Below are positions 17,907 to 27,507 of a stretch of DNA of 64,000 nucleotides, in pieces. The translations under genes were made by a program, and so were the position numbers. Origin of the DNA: Bacteroidales bacterium UBA4293 (GTDB taxonomy: Bacteria; Bacteroidota; Bacteroidia; Bacteroidales; Bacteroidaceae); the NCBI GenBank assembly GCA_002395835.1, contig DGVD01000015.1, positions 272,735 to 336,734 on the forward strand, read 5' to 3'. The notes under the pieces were generated by a model. The model was not told where the DNA came from. It did not search any database and saw nothing but the letters and a program-made list of their open reading frames with translations. The number at the start of each line of letters is the position of its first letter. The stretch's first letter is position 1.

Positions 17907-18371
17907 TTAATCCAGTTTCATTCCCTCGGGAAGGAACTTCGATACATCTTTCCCATAGCTGATGAGTTCACGCACAATGCTACTGCTCACACTGCTATAC
18001 TGTGGGAAGGTAAAGAGCAGAAGAGTTTCTATACCATTGAGGCGGCGGTTAATGTCTGCCATGCTCTCCTCATATTCGAAGTCTTTCACGCAGCGTATAC
18101 CTCTCACGATACAGGTGGCATCGATTTCCTTGGCGAAATCTGCAGTTAGTCCTTTGTAGGTGGCCACTTTTACTCTAGGTTCTTTCTCATAAAGTTTGGT
18201 AATCATTTCCAGGCGTTTTTCCAGACTGAAAAGACAACGTTTGCTGTCGTTTATTCCAATTCCGATGACCACTTCATCCATTAGATTCAGTGAACGTGCC
18301 ACTATGTTTTGATGGCCTTTGGTGAAAGGGTCGAATGTGCCTGTGAAAAGGGCTCTGTGTTTAATTTCCAT
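17907..18371 (-). CDS. coaD: Pantetheine-phosphate adenylyltransferase
   Basis: Catalyses ATP + 4'-phosphopantetheine → dephospho-CoA + PPi, the penultimate step of coenzyme A synthesis. At 154 residues it is full length. The nucleotidyltransferase motif is GTFDPFTKGHQ near the N-terminus and the second motif is SSIVRELISYGKDVSKFLP. It overlaps the 3' end of parE by 11 bases in a different frame, which points to translational coupling. Confidence 0.97.
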   Translation of the reverse strand: MEIKHRALFTGTFDPFTKGHQNIVARSLNLMDEVVIGIGINDSKRCLFSLEKRLEMITKLYEKEPRVKVATYKGLTADFAKEIDATCIVRGIRCVKDFEYEESMADINRRLNGIETLLLFTFPQYSSVSSSIVRELISYGKDVSKFLPEGMKLD

Positions 18372-20319
18372 ATTCGTAGTCTTCTGGGCGGTCTTCCTCG
18401 ACCACTAGATTGTTAATGATAAATTGCTGTCGTTCCATGGTGTTCTTACCCATGTAGAATTCCAGGAGTTTCTTTACCAGGTCATCCTTGCTTAGGTTAA
18501 CCTGTTCCAGACGCATATCTTCTCCGATGAATCCTTCGAATTCTTCAGGTGAGATTTCACCCAAACCTTTGAATCGGGTGATTTCCGGGTTAGGACTCAG
18601 TTTCTCGATAGCCTTAATGCGTTCTTCTTCGCTGTAGCAATATATGGTTTCGTATTCATTACGTCCTTCGCTGCGTTTTCTTTTCTTATCCGCATCCTTT
18701 TCCCCCTTCTGCTTTTTCTTCTTGTTTCTTACTCGGAACAGGGGGGTCTGCAGGATATAGACGTGGCCTTTTTTGATGAGATCAGGGAAGAATTGCAGGA
18801 AGAAGGTCAGCATCAGCAGGCGGATGTGCATACCGTCCACATCGGCATCGGTAGCCACGATGACTTTATTGTATCGTAGTCCTTCCAGGCCATCCTCAAT
18901 GTTCAGAGCGTTCTGCAGCAAGTTGAACTCTTCATTCTCATACACCACTTTTTTGGTGAGGCCGAAGGTATTCAATGGCTTACCTCGAAGGGAGAACACA
19001 GCTTGAGTATTCACGTTTCGGCTCTTGGTGATGCTACCGCTGGCAGAGTCACCCTCGGTAATGAAGATGGAACTTTCTTCCTGGAGGTCACCCTTGGTGT
19101 CGTTCAAGTGCACACGGCAGTCGCGCAACTTCCGATTGTGGAGGTTTGCCTTTTTAGCTCGTTCACGAGCCAGCTTGGTGATACCTGCCATGGCCTTGCG
19201 ATCCTTTTCGCTTTCATTGATTTTTTGGAAAAGGGCCTCGTTCATATCAGGATTACGGTGCAGATAATTGTCTACTTCGGTCTTGATGAAATCACCGATA
19301 AACTTATTTACGCTGATTCCACCGTTGGGTTCCATGGTAAGGGAACCCAGTTTGATTTTAGTTTGACTCTCGAACTGAGGTTCCTGGATGTTGATGGCAA
19401 TGGCAGCCACCATGCCATTACGGATGTCACCCGGTTCCCACTGCTTATTGTAGAATTCCTTGATGGTTCGGGCGATGTGTTCCTTGAAAGCAGCCTGATG
19501 TGTTCCGCCCAGTGGGGTGTACTGACCGTTCACGAAACTATAGTACTCATCACCGTTCTGGTTGGTGTGGGTGAAGGCTATTTCTATATCTTCTCCCTTA
19601 AGGTGAATGATAGGATAGAGTGCGGTGCTGTCCATTTTGTCGTTCAGCAAGTCTTCCAGTCCATGCCGGGAAATGATTCGCTGACCGTTGTACATGATAG
19701 TCAGTCCGGAGTTCAGGTAGGTGTAGTTGCGCAGTAAGTTCTGCACATATTCCTCGTGGAACTTGTAGTTTTTGAACAGTGTGTTGTCAGGTTCAAAGAA
19801 AATGTATGTGCCGTTGTCTTCCTGTGTGTTTTCTGTTACATCGCTGATGAGTGCACCTTTCTCGAAGACAGCTTTTCGTACCTTTCCTTCACGGAAGCTC
19901 CATGCCTCGAAGTGAGAACTTAGTGCATTCACGGCTTTGGAACCTACACCGTTCAGACCCACACTTTTCTTGAAAGCCTTGGAGTCATATTTACCACCCG
20001 TATTCAGAATGCTAACTGCTTCTATCAGTTTTCCCTGAGGAATGCCTCGACCATGGTCACGCACACCCACACGCAGATTATCATCGATGGTAACCTCGAT
20101 GACCTTGCCTGCATCCATTTTGAATTCATCGATGCTATTGTCTATGATTTCCTTAAGGAGCACATAGATTCCATCTTCTGAAGAGGAACCGTCACCCAGC
20201 CTACCGATGTACATACCCGGGCGGGTGCGCACATGCTCCATATCGGAGAGATGTCGTATATTTTCGTCGTTATAAACAGGTTGTGCCTCCTCTAGAGGCA
20301 GTCCTACTTCTTCGCTCAT
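18361..20319 (-). CDS. parE: DNA topoisomerase IV subunit B (ParE)
   Basis: ATPase subunit of the type II topoisomerase that decatenates chromosomes. The 652-residue protein has the GHKL ATPase motifs (EIIDNSIDEF, DHGRGIP, GLNGVGSKAVNAL), the transducer domain and the TOPRIM motifs (TEGDSASGSI, DADVDGMHIR). A lysine-rich insertion (KKKKQKGEKDADKKRKRSE, about 545-565) sits in the TOPRIM region. The length and early ATPase spacing favour ParE over GyrB. The usual neighbour parC is not in the window. Confidence 0.93.
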   Translation of the reverse strand: MSEEVGLPLEEAQPVYNDENIRHLSDMEHVRTRPGMYIGRLGDGSSSEDGIYVLLKEIIDNSIDEFKMDAGKVIEVTIDDNLRVGVRDHGRGIPQGKLIEAVSILNTGGKYDSKAFKKSVGLNGVGSKAVNALSSHFEAWSFREGKVRKAVFEKGALISDVTENTQEDNGTYIFFEPDNTLFKNYKFHEEYVQNLLRNYTYLNSGLTIMYNGQRIISRHGLEDLLNDKMDSTALYPIIHLKGEDIEIAFTHTNQNGDEYYSFVNGQYTPLGGTHQAAFKEHIARTIKEFYNKQWEPGDIRNGMVAAIAINIQEPQFESQTKIKLGSLTMEPNGGISVNKFIGDFIKTEVDNYLHRNPDMNEALFQKINESEKDRKAMAGITKLARERAKKANLHNRKLRDCRVHLNDTKGDLQEESSIFITEGDSASGSITKSRNVNTQAVFSLRGKPLNTFGLTKKVVYENEEFNLLQNALNIEDGLEGLRYNKVIVATDADVDGMHIRLLMLTFFLQFFPDLIKKGHVYILQTPLFRVRNKKKKQKGEKDADKKRKRSEGRNEYETIYCYSEEERIKAIEKLSPNPEITRFKGLGEISPEEFEGFIGEDMRLEQVNLSKDDLVKKLLEFYMGKNTMERQQFIINNLVVEEDRPEDYEYGN

Positions 20320-20334
20320 TATGCTTATAATGTT

Positions 20335-21471
20335 TTATTTGATATCTTTAGTAAAGCAGCGGCGGCGTTTGTGCTGCTTTGTCTCGAAATAGGCCCATTG
20401 TTTCTGGACGGCTTGGTTGTCTTCCAGTTCAGGGTTACTCTCAGCCCACTTGTATCCTTTCTTGATGGCAATAGGAATAATGTCGGCAAACAGGAGGGAG
20501 TTAGCTCCCTTGTTCTGATATTCAGGAGCTACAGCCACCAGCAATAGGTCCATACCTTCTGGTTCTTTTATCTTTAGGGCTTTTAGCAGAGGCCACCAAC
20601 CAAAAGGAAAGAGTTTTCCTTTGGCTTTTTGGAGGGCTACAGACAAGCTACCCATGGTGATACCTACCCCTACCAACTTTCCTTCATTGGTTTCTACCAG
20701 GGTTATCATGTCTAAGTTGAGCAGGCTCAGGTAGGTCTTTACATAGAGGTCAATCTGTGCCTGAGTGAGAGCCACGAAACCGAACAGATCTTTGTAGCCT
20801 TCGTTAATGAGGTCGAATATTTTCTGGCCGTAGTTCTTTTCTTTGATTTCCTTCCTACTGGATATCTTCACGACACGCAGGTTGAACTTCTGCTTGACAA
20901 TTTCAGCAATGCGCATCATCTTTTCAGGAATCTCATCCGGTACCATAATCTTGAACTCTACCCAGTCTTTGGCCTTCACGAATCCCATCTTTTCCATGTG
21001 TTGTGGGTAGTAAGGGTCATTGTAGATGGTAGCCATGGTACCCAGTTGGTCAAAGCCTTCAATAAGCATGCCTTCTGGATCAAGGTCGGTGAAGCCTAGT
21101 GGCCCCACAATCTTGTCCATACCATGGCTTTTACCAAATTCAGCCACTGCATCTATTAGGGCTTGACTCACTTCCTCATTGTCAATGAAATCAATAAAGC
21201 CGAAGCGGACAGTATTTTCTTTCCAGCGCTCATTGGCCCGCTTGTTGATGATGGCAGCTACACGTCCCACCACCTTATCACCGTCCAAGGCCAGGAAACA
21301 TTCACAGTCGCAGAACTCCAATGCGGGATTCTTTCCAGGGGTGAATGTCTCCACCATGTCTTCGTAAAGTTCAGGTACCTTGTATGGATTATTCTTGTAT
21401 AGTTCGTAGTTGAAGCGAATGAATTGCTTCAGTTCTTTTTTATTTGCTACTTTTTTAATGGTAATGGCCAT
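20335..21471 (-). CDS. GNAT-superfamily N-acetyltransferase-like protein
   Basis: A 378-residue cytoplasmic protein of a Bacteroidota group annotated as N-acetyltransferase. The N-terminal part (KKELKQFIRFNYELYKNNPY, then ECFLALDGDKVVGRVAAIIN) is GNAT-like. The C-terminal part repeats the fold (GKLVGVGITMGSLS, LLLVAVAPEYQNKGANSLLF), giving a tandem layout. The substrate is unknown. It probably heads the leftward run that continues with parE, 15 bases downstream. A weak -7-like TATCTTTA lies near 21501-21508. Confidence 0.8.
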   Translation of the reverse strand: MAITIKKVANKKELKQFIRFNYELYKNNPYKVPELYEDMVETFTPGKNPALEFCDCECFLALDGDKVVGRVAAIINKRANERWKENTVRFGFIDFIDNEEVSQALIDAVAEFGKSHGMDKIVGPLGFTDLDPEGMLIEGFDQLGTMATIYNDPYYPQHMEKMGFVKAKDWVEFKIMVPDEIPEKMMRIAEIVKQKFNLRVVKISSRKEIKEKNYGQKIFDLINEGYKDLFGFVALTQAQIDLYVKTYLSLLNLDMITLVETNEGKLVGVGITMGSLSVALQKAKGKLFPFGWWPLLKALKIKEPEGMDLLLVAVAPEYQNKGANSLLFADIIPIAIKKGYKWAESNPELEDNQAVQKQWAYFETKQHKRRRCFTKDIK

Positions 21472-21548
21472 ATCTTTTCAAGAAAAATTGAATTCGGGCA
21501 TAAAGATAGCCAATTTTGCGCAAACACGTACCTTAATTTAAGGGATTT

Positions 21549-22745
21549 TTATGAAATAAGGGGCTTTTTGCAGTGAATCAGTATTTTTTCAGAGGGCTGC
21601 ATGGTGGTGCAGAAAATGTACTGGTCTCCACCCTCAGAGAGTTTCAGTCTTTTACGCAATTCTGCCACACTGGATGGGAAATTACGAACAGTGATATTGG
21701 CCTGTTTTATTTCTTGAAGATTCTTCAGTTCTTTCTTACTGAAACCATAGGTGTGCTGCACGGAAAAGATTCGTCCTGGGAAATCTTTTATCCACTCAGA
21801 AGAGGTATAGAGATGACTGTTCGGATGGAGTTTTTTCAATCCGTATCTTGCTCCAAGACTTTTGAATGCTCCTGCTTTAATCAGGGCAGTATGGGGCTCA
21901 TAAAGATATTCTTCCACCTTTGTAGCGTAGTCGACTATAGCTTTTTCTTCTTCGGATGGGGAGAAAGTGAAAACTTGGTCATTTTTGGGGAGATTTATGG
22001 CAGAAATCTTGATTTCATCGGTGGATATGGTTCCTTGTTTCAGGATGAAGAGAAGTTCTTTACATTCATTGTTCACTGCAACTACATGTACTTCATGGAT
22101 GTGCTTTAGCGTATGGAGTGCTAGCGTAATGTCTAGCATGGGGGAGAGCTTGACTAGTATCTTTTTCCCTTTTTGCAGGAGTAAAGGTTCCAAGGCTTCC
22201 ACATTGGGTTCACAGTCTGCGATGGAGACAACTTTGCTTCCATGTTTATCTCTGCGTGCTGGGTCCAGGAATATCCAGCTCACAGGATTCATCTGTTCTA
22301 AATATTTTAAACAGTTTGCATTCAGAATTTGAGCATGGGATAGGTTTAATAAAGGGAAGTTGTTCTGTGCCAGTTCACACAAATATTCTTGTTGCTCAAC
22401 GTAAGTAGCTTTTCTGAATAAAGGAGCTATAAAACTAAAGTCCACACCAAAACCAGCAGTCAGGTCGGTGAAAATGTTTCTTTCGGATGGATCAGAGCTC
22501 TTCTCCACTACATGAGCCTTATATAGAGCTGTCAGTTCAGAGGAACATTGTTCCATGGAAAGGTGGTGAGGATAAAGGATGCCATTCTTTTTAGAATAGC
22601 TAGGGATTTTAGTTCGTGCAGTCTGCCTTCCCTCAATCTGGTCTAGTGCAAATGGCATATCCACATCGGGATATTTGCCGGCTTGCAAGGCCAGACTATT
22701 TACATCTGCTTGCTGGAATTTTTCGATGAATTCCCTAGTATTCAT
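21549..22745 (-). CDS. SAM-dependent methyltransferase with THUMP-like domain
   Basis: A 398-residue class I methyltransferase of the type carrying a C-terminal THUMP-like domain, probably acting on RNA. The SAM-binding motif I is DLTAGFGVDFSF and motif IV-like WIFLDPARRD follows. The C-terminal part (GRIFSVQHTYGFSKKELKNL and ITVRNFPSSVAELRKRLKL) matches the THUMP-like region. No signal peptide. It is the last gene of a unit with mscS and the DUF4250 gene, 6 bases after the latter. Confidence 0.82.
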   Translation of the reverse strand: MNTREFIEKFQQADVNSLALQAGKYPDVDMPFALDQIEGRQTARTKIPSYSKKNGILYPHHLSMEQCSSELTALYKAHVVEKSSDPSERNIFTDLTAGFGVDFSFIAPLFRKATYVEQQEYLCELAQNNFPLLNLSHAQILNANCLKYLEQMNPVSWIFLDPARRDKHGSKVVSIADCEPNVEALEPLLLQKGKKILVKLSPMLDITLALHTLKHIHEVHVVAVNNECKELLFILKQGTISTDEIKISAINLPKNDQVFTFSPSEEEKAIVDYATKVEEYLYEPHTALIKAGAFKSLGARYGLKKLHPNSHLYTSSEWIKDFPGRIFSVQHTYGFSKKELKNLQEIKQANITVRNFPSSVAELRKRLKLSEGGDQYIFCTTMQPSEKILIHCKKPLIS

Positions 22746-22751
22746 CGGAAA

Positions 22752-22931
22752 TCAGCGGAATTGGTTCAACTCAGGGTAATACTCAAAACCGGCTTGATTC
22801 AATTCTTTAAGCAGGTCGTCCTCATTGACATCCAGTTCATAGCAGAGTTCCTCCAGGGAATCATATTTGTCCCTGAGTTTCATGTTGACCATGCTCAGCA
22901 ACATGATGGGGTCTTTTGGGATTTCGTTCAT
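22752..22931 (-). CDS. DUF4250 small protein
   Basis: A 59-residue protein beginning MNEIPKDPIMLLSMVNMKLR and ending YYPELNQFR, matching the DUF4250 family of short cytoplasmic proteins widespread in Bacteroidota and Firmicutes. It is acidic and helical and its function is unknown. It fills the gap between mscS (8 bases upstream) and the methyltransferase gene (6 bases downstream), so all three are one unit. Confidence 0.88.
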   Translation of the reverse strand: MNEIPKDPIMLLSMVNMKLRDKYDSLEELCYELDVNEDDLLKELNQAGFEYYPELNQFR

Positions 22932-22939
22932 GGCATTTA

Positions 22940-23764
22940 TCAGTTACGCATATGAATGTCCATCTGTGGGAAAGGAATTTCTATCTCTTTCTCCTTGAAG
23001 ATGTTGTACACTTTTTCTGTCAAATCGTATTTCACACTGAAAAAATCTTTTGAATTAACCCAAGCCCTGATGACGAAGTCGATGCTACTGTTGCCCATCG
23101 CTGTCATAGGGATAGATGGTTTAAAATCCTCATTATTGAGGATGCGTGGATCTGCATCTATTAGTTTCATCAAGACTTCACGCACTTCATTCGTGTCTGT
23201 ACCATAGGCTACACTCACTGGCACATCCACACGTCGAAATTCTTGGTTGGAATAGTTTTTCAAGGTGCCTGTAGCCAAGAGTCCATTCGGTATATAGATA
23301 GTTTGGTTGTCGTAAGTGGTTAGGATGGTATTGAAAATAAGGATTTCCTTCACCACACCTAAATATCCTTGTGCTTCGATGGAATCACCTACTTTGAAGG
23401 GTTTAAGAATCATGATGATGAGTCCACCCACAAAATTCTGCAGTGTTCCACCCAAAGCCATACCGATAGCCACACCAGCCGAAGCAATGAGGGTTAAGAT
23501 GGAACTGGTTTCCACACCCAGAACACCTATGATGATGATTACAAGGAAACAGTTGAGTGAAATGGAGACAAAATTGTTTAGAAAAGTTTCCAGTGAAATC
23601 TCCACATTCTTTTTCTTAAGAATCTTAGCGAAAAGACTGCATATCCGTTTGATGATAAAACGGCCGATGACAAAGACTATAATAGCTGCCATCATGTTTT
23701 TACATAGCACGGTGGCATAATGCATTAAATCTGAAAGTGCAAGATTACCTATTTCTTCTGGCAT
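22940..23764 (-). CDS. Small-conductance mechanosensitive channel, MscS family
   Basis: A 274-residue inner-membrane channel opened by membrane tension on hypo-osmotic shock. There are three N-terminal membrane segments (about 18-40, 60-80 and 85-110). The pore helix is rich in Gly/Ala (ASAGVAIGMALGGTLQNFVGG) and is followed by the beta domain (KPFKVGDSIEAQGYLGVVKEI, then NQTIYIPNG). The length matches short MscS. It is first in the unit with DUF4250 and the methyltransferase. Confidence 0.95.
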   Translation of the reverse strand: MPEEIGNLALSDLMHYATVLCKNMMAAIIVFVIGRFIIKRICSLFAKILKKKNVEISLETFLNNFVSISLNCFLVIIIIGVLGVETSSILTLIASAGVAIGMALGGTLQNFVGGLIIMILKPFKVGDSIEAQGYLGVVKEILIFNTILTTYDNQTIYIPNGLLATGTLKNYSNQEFRRVDVPVSVAYGTDTNEVREVLMKLIDADPRILNNEDFKPSIPMTAMGNSSIDFVIRAWVNSKDFFSVKYDLTEKVYNIFKEKEIEIPFPQMDIHMRN

Positions 23765-23821
23765 ATATTTAAATGTATAACCTTATTATTTTAAATTATT
23801 TATTCCTCTGCTTTACGAGTA

Positions 23822-23829
23822 CAAAATTA
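23822..23829 (-). promoter_or_regulatory. mscS promoter -7 box
   Basis: Leftward TAATTTTG matches TAnnTTTG. The start would be near 23818, leaving a leader of about 53 bases before mscS. Confidence 0.55.
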
Positions 23830-23978
23830 CCCCTTTTCTTTGTATCTGCAAGTGTGTTTTTCTTTAAATATCTTAAAAAGTAATAGACAATGAATTGTTT
23901 TTGTCTGTTTTCGGCTGATAAAACCTCCTTGTAAACAAAAAGTTCAGCAAATTATTTCTGCTTTTAAAAAATATGTCC

Positions 23979-23986
23979 TAATTTTG
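23979..23986 (+). promoter_or_regulatory. Promoter -7 box of the cobalamin riboswitch transcript
   Basis: TAATTTTG matches TAnnTTTG and places the transcript start near 23990, just before the conserved start of the riboswitch. Confidence 0.65.
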
Positions 23987-23994
23987 CGCCGGAT

Positions 23995-24165
23995 TTGGAA
24001 ACAGGGTGCTACCAGCACGCTGTGCAAGGGAATCAGGTTAGAGACCTGAGCTGTTCCTGCAGCTGTAAACCACATCTAGAAGAATTGGACATTCATAGTG
24101 TCACTGATGGAGTACATCGGGAAGACCGTCCAGTTTGTGGTGAGCCAGAAGACCTGCCAATTCCA
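23995..24165 (+). ncRNA. Cobalamin (B12) riboswitch
   Basis: The leader shows the conserved cobalamin aptamer elements in order: GGTGCTACCAGCAC near the 5' side, GGGAATCAGGTTAGAGACCTG, the CCTGCAGCTGTAA segment and the B12-box-like GCCAGAAGACCTGCC (24144-24158). Binding of adenosyl- or other cobalamin to this class normally shuts off the downstream gene. It lies 57 bases before the BtuB-like receptor gene, so it should repress corrinoid uptake when B12 is plentiful. Confidence 0.92.
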
Positions 24166-24221
24166 TTAAATGAATTTCTGCTCTCAGGTAAGGGGTGGAA
24201 TTAGTTATTTTAGATCTGCAA

Positions 24222-26360
24222 ATGAAATATTTTTTGCCAGCACTCATCATCATGATGGGTACTTGTGCTATGCATGTGCAGGCACAGGAAGAATTGAGCG
24301 ACACACTGAAGGAAGTGGTGATTACGGGTACGGGTACTCAGCATCTGCTGAAGAATGCACCTGTTCAGACGGAGGTCATCACCAGAAAAATGTTGGATAG
24401 CTATGGTGGTAAAAGCATTGAGGAAATCCTTGGTGGCTTGACTGCTTCCTTTGCCTTCAATGAAGGTGACATGGGTAGCCAAATTCAGCTTGGTGGACTA
24501 GGGAATTCCTATATTTTAATCCTGATAGATGGGAAACGTATCCATGGTGATGTAGGTGGGGAGAACGACCTGGGTGTCATCGACCCACACAACATTGAGA
24601 GGATAGAAATCGTGAAAGGAGCCCAGTCGGCTCTCTATGGAAGTGATGCTATGGCAGGGGTTATCAACATCATCACCAGAAAACACTTGAACGATGGAAT
24701 CTACCTGGAAAATACCACTCGCTATGGATCCTTTAATGACCTACGTCAGCATAATGGGGTAGGACTGAGCACAGGAAAATGGACGTCGTACACTAATTTC
24801 CAGCTTCAACATACTGATGGTTGGCAAAATACTTCTGAGGAATATACAGAAGCCATGGTAGTTCCCGATTCCCGGAACAAGACGGTGAATAAATACACCA
24901 ACTGGCAAGTTTCTGAGCGCTTGACGTACCAGCCTGTAAAGCATTTGGATTTTTATGCCGACGGCTCTTACTACATCAAGAACATCAACCGGCCCACAAA
25001 TGGAAAATATGCTTCGTGCGATGTTTACACTTATGATTTGATGTACCGAAATGCCAGTGCCTCGGTAGGAGGAAAGTGGCAGTTGAAGGGAACAGACGTG
25101 GTAACCTTGGATGTGGACTGGAATAAGCATGCCTATTATTATAAGTACACCGACACCACACTAGCCGATGGCTATGACCCGAACGGAAACTTCACCAACT
25201 ATTTCCCGTATTTTGCTGGGCAAAAAAATCTGCAAAGCGATCAGCAGCGAGTGATGGCCCATTTGAAAGGAGTATTCAGCCTTCCGTATGAGAACCAATT
25301 GAGTGCTGGACTGGAATACCGATACGATTATCTGAATGCTCCCATGCGTACAGCTACAGGCACAGCCGACGACTGGACTGCTGCACTCTATATTCAAGAT
25401 GAGTTTAGCCTGATTTCATGGTTGAATGTAACGGCAGGATTGCGATTGAATGAGAATGGTGGTTTCGGGTTCCGGGCTACTCCTAAGTTGAGCACAATGT
25501 TCTCATTGGGTGATTTCCGACTTCGTATGGGGTGGAGCCAGGGCTTCAAGACACCTACTACCAAGGAACTTCATTATCGCTATCTGCATGCCATGGGATC
25601 CAGCATTTTCTTCAATATGGGTAATACCGATTTGAAAGCTCAGACCAGCAATTATTGGAGCACGGGATTGGAATATAGAGGAGATAAGCTGACAGCCTCT
25701 GTTACAGGATATTTCAATAGGTTGGGTAATATGATTACCTTGGTCAATGTTCCAGTGAGTGAGATTCCTAAAGATGTAACCTCTTCTTATATGGGTGACG
25801 GAAGTGATGGAATCATAGCCCGTAAATATATGAATATGGAAGATGCCAAAACCTACGGGGCAGATTTCAACGTGAGCTATAAACTAACTTCAGAACTGAC
25901 CTTAGGGGGTAATTATAGCTATTTAGATACCAAGGCTCATGTATATAATTCAGAGTATGAAACTTTGGATGAGGTGACCATTGATGGTATGGCACATCAT
26001 AAGTGGAATGCTTCATTGACTTGGAATCATCGTTTTGCCCCCACTTACCGTATTGGGGTAAACTTTAGCACTAGAGGATCAAGCAAGAGGTTTTATCAGA
26101 ACAATGGAAATGGTAAAGCTTTCCAGATTTGGCGACTGAACACCACTCATGATTTTGGCCGTGCAGAGAAATCTATTTCCTACCGAGTAGAGTTGGGGGT
26201 AGATAATATCTTCAATTATGTGGACCGTACTATGCATCCTTATCATTTGGGTACTACCAGTGCGGGAACTACACTTTATGCTTCGTTCAGTATCAAATTC
26301 AGACAAGGCAAGAAAATAAATACATTAACTAAAAAACAAAACAATTATGATGAAGAGTAA
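24222..26360 (+). CDS. btuB: BtuB-like TonB-dependent corrinoid receptor
   Basis: An outer-membrane beta-barrel that imports cobalamin or related corrinoids using TonB energy, about 712 residues. I chose the ATG at 24222 because the signal peptide MKYFLPALIIMMGTCAMHVQAQ starts there; the frame extends nine codons upstream to 24195. A TonB-box-like LKEVVITGTGTQ follows, then the plug (QIQLGGLGNSYILILIDGKR and IERIEIVKGAQSALYGSDAMAGVINI) and the barrel. The barrel has an unusual short polar tail (GKKINTLTKKQNNYDEE) after a FSIKF strand. Riboswitch control supports the substrate. Its end overlaps cbiK by 14 bases. Confidence 0.9.
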   Translation: MKYFLPALIIMMGTCAMHVQAQEELSDTLKEVVITGTGTQHLLKNAPVQTEVITRKMLDSYGGKSIEEILGGLTASFAFNEGDMGSQIQLGGLGNSYILILIDGKRIHGDVGGENDLGVIDPHNIERIEIVKGAQSALYGSDAMAGVINIITRKHLNDGIYLENTTRYGSFNDLRQHNGVGLSTGKWTSYTNFQLQHTDGWQNTSEEYTEAMVVPDSRNKTVNKYTNWQVSERLTYQPVKHLDFYADGSYYIKNINRPTNGKYASCDVYTYDLMYRNASASVGGKWQLKGTDVVTLDVDWNKHAYYYKYTDTTLADGYDPNGNFTNYFPYFAGQKNLQSDQQRVMAHLKGVFSLPYENQLSAGLEYRYDYLNAPMRTATGTADDWTAALYIQDEFSLISWLNVTAGLRLNENGGFGFRATPKLSTMFSLGDFRLRMGWSQGFKTPTTKELHYRYLHAMGSSIFFNMGNTDLKAQTSNYWSTGLEYRGDKLTASVTGYFNRLGNMITLVNVPVSEIPKDVTSSYMGDGSDGIIARKYMNMEDAKTYGADFNVSYKLTSELTLGGNYSYLDTKAHVYNSEYETLDEVTIDGMAHHKWNASLTWNHRFAPTYRIGVNFSTRGSSKRFYQNNGNGKAFQIWRLNTTHDFGRAEKSISYRVELGVDNIFNYVDRTMHPYHLGTTSAGTTLYASFSIKFRQGKKINTLTKKQNNYDEE

Positions 26361-27432
26361 AACACTTCTGATTGCAATGATGGCAATGGTTGCCAGTGCA
26401 ATGACTTTCACATCTTGTTCAGATGACGACGATGATGTGACCAACAACTACACTACCTATCAATCTAAGGTTGACGCTCAGGTTCGTGAGCAGAAAAAGA
26501 ACGACAAGGCTATCTTGCTGGTTGCTTTCGGTTCCACTTGGCAGCAGGCTTTCAAGGCATTTGATAAGACTGTTGATGAGTACAAGAGTGCAAATCCTGG
26601 GTATGATGTTTATCTGTCATTTAGTTCTGCTATCTGCATCAACCGTGCTGCTGCTGGTGAGCATGCTAATGATGAGGGTGAGGATAAGGCAGAAATCCGT
26701 AACTACTATGCACCTAACTTCTGGCTTCATGCACTGGGCAACGTTAAGTACAGTGAAATTGTGGTTCAGAGTCTTCAGGTTATTCCTGGTGAGGAGTATA
26801 GCCGTGTAATCAACTATATCAAGGATTTCGCTAACAACAGCTTAGGTGACTTGGATGATGTTTACTTGTCAAAGGTGAACTTGAAACTTGGTACTCCATT
26901 GTTGAATAACATGGATGATGTGAAAAATGCTGCTAAAGTATTGAATGCACTGTATGCCGATAAGGCTGCTAAAGGTGTGGTAGCTTTCATGGGTCATGGT
27001 AACCCTGACAACTATGATACTTACAAAGCAAACATCCGTTACACTCAGTTGGAAGAGGCTCTGCAGGAGTATAGTCCTAACTATTTTGTAGGTACAGTTG
27101 ATATGCCTGACAATTATAAGGAAAATGTGCTCGACCGTATGCGTGAAGCAGGTATTACTTCTGGTGTAATGAATGTATATCCTTTGATGTCTATTGCGGG
27201 TGATCATGCTCATAATGATATGGCAGGTGAAGGTGAAGATTATTGGGATCCAAATCATGAGGAGAGTGAAGACAATAGCTGGTATGAGTATTTCACTCAC
27301 AAAGGTTATTCAGTTACTTCAAATCTGGTAGGTCTTTTGGAATGCCCTACAGTCCGTCAATTGTGGGAGAACCACACTAAGAAGCCTGTAGAACTGGAAG
27401 ACTACTATCATTCTATGTATCCAGAGGAATAA
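26347..27432 (+). CDS. cbiK: CbiK-like cobaltochelatase, predicted lipoprotein
   Basis: Related to anaerobic sirohydrochlorin cobaltochelatase CbiK, which inserts Co2+ into the corrin precursor. The 361-residue protein shows AILLVAFGSTWQQAF near the start, FMGHGNPD with His217, and MSIAGDHAHND with His287/His289 as likely metal and catalytic residues. Unlike classic cytoplasmic CbiK it begins with a lipoprotein signal (FTSCSDDDDD, Cys24), so it should act outside the cytoplasm; a periplasmic CbiK is known in Desulfovibrio. It is co-transcribed with the receptor under the riboswitch. A role in metal or tetrapyrrole capture rather than de novo B12 synthesis is possible. Confidence 0.88.
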   Translation: MMKSKTLLIAMMAMVASAMTFTSCSDDDDDVTNNYTTYQSKVDAQVREQKKNDKAILLVAFGSTWQQAFKAFDKTVDEYKSANPGYDVYLSFSSAICINRAAAGEHANDEGEDKAEIRNYYAPNFWLHALGNVKYSEIVVQSLQVIPGEEYSRVINYIKDFANNSLGDLDDVYLSKVNLKLGTPLLNNMDDVKNAAKVLNALYADKAAKGVVAFMGHGNPDNYDTYKANIRYTQLEEALQEYSPNYFVGTVDMPDNYKENVLDRMREAGITSGVMNVYPLMSIAGDHAHNDMAGEGEDYWDPNHEESEDNSWYEYFTHKGYSVTSNLVGLLECPTVRQLWENHTKKPVELEDYYHSMYPEE

Positions 27433-27449
27433 GGTTATTAATAATAGAA

Positions 27450-27483
27450 AAAAATGCAGCTGGGAAACGGCTGCATTTTTTTG
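27450..27483 (+). terminator. Rho-independent terminator of btuB-cbiK
   Basis: AAAAATGCAGC (27450-27460), a nine-base loop and GCTGCATTTTT (27470-27480) form a perfect stem ending in a T run, 18 bases after cbiK. Confidence 0.9.
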
Positions 27484-27507
27484 TTGCCTGCTCTAGAAAT
27501 TAATGTT

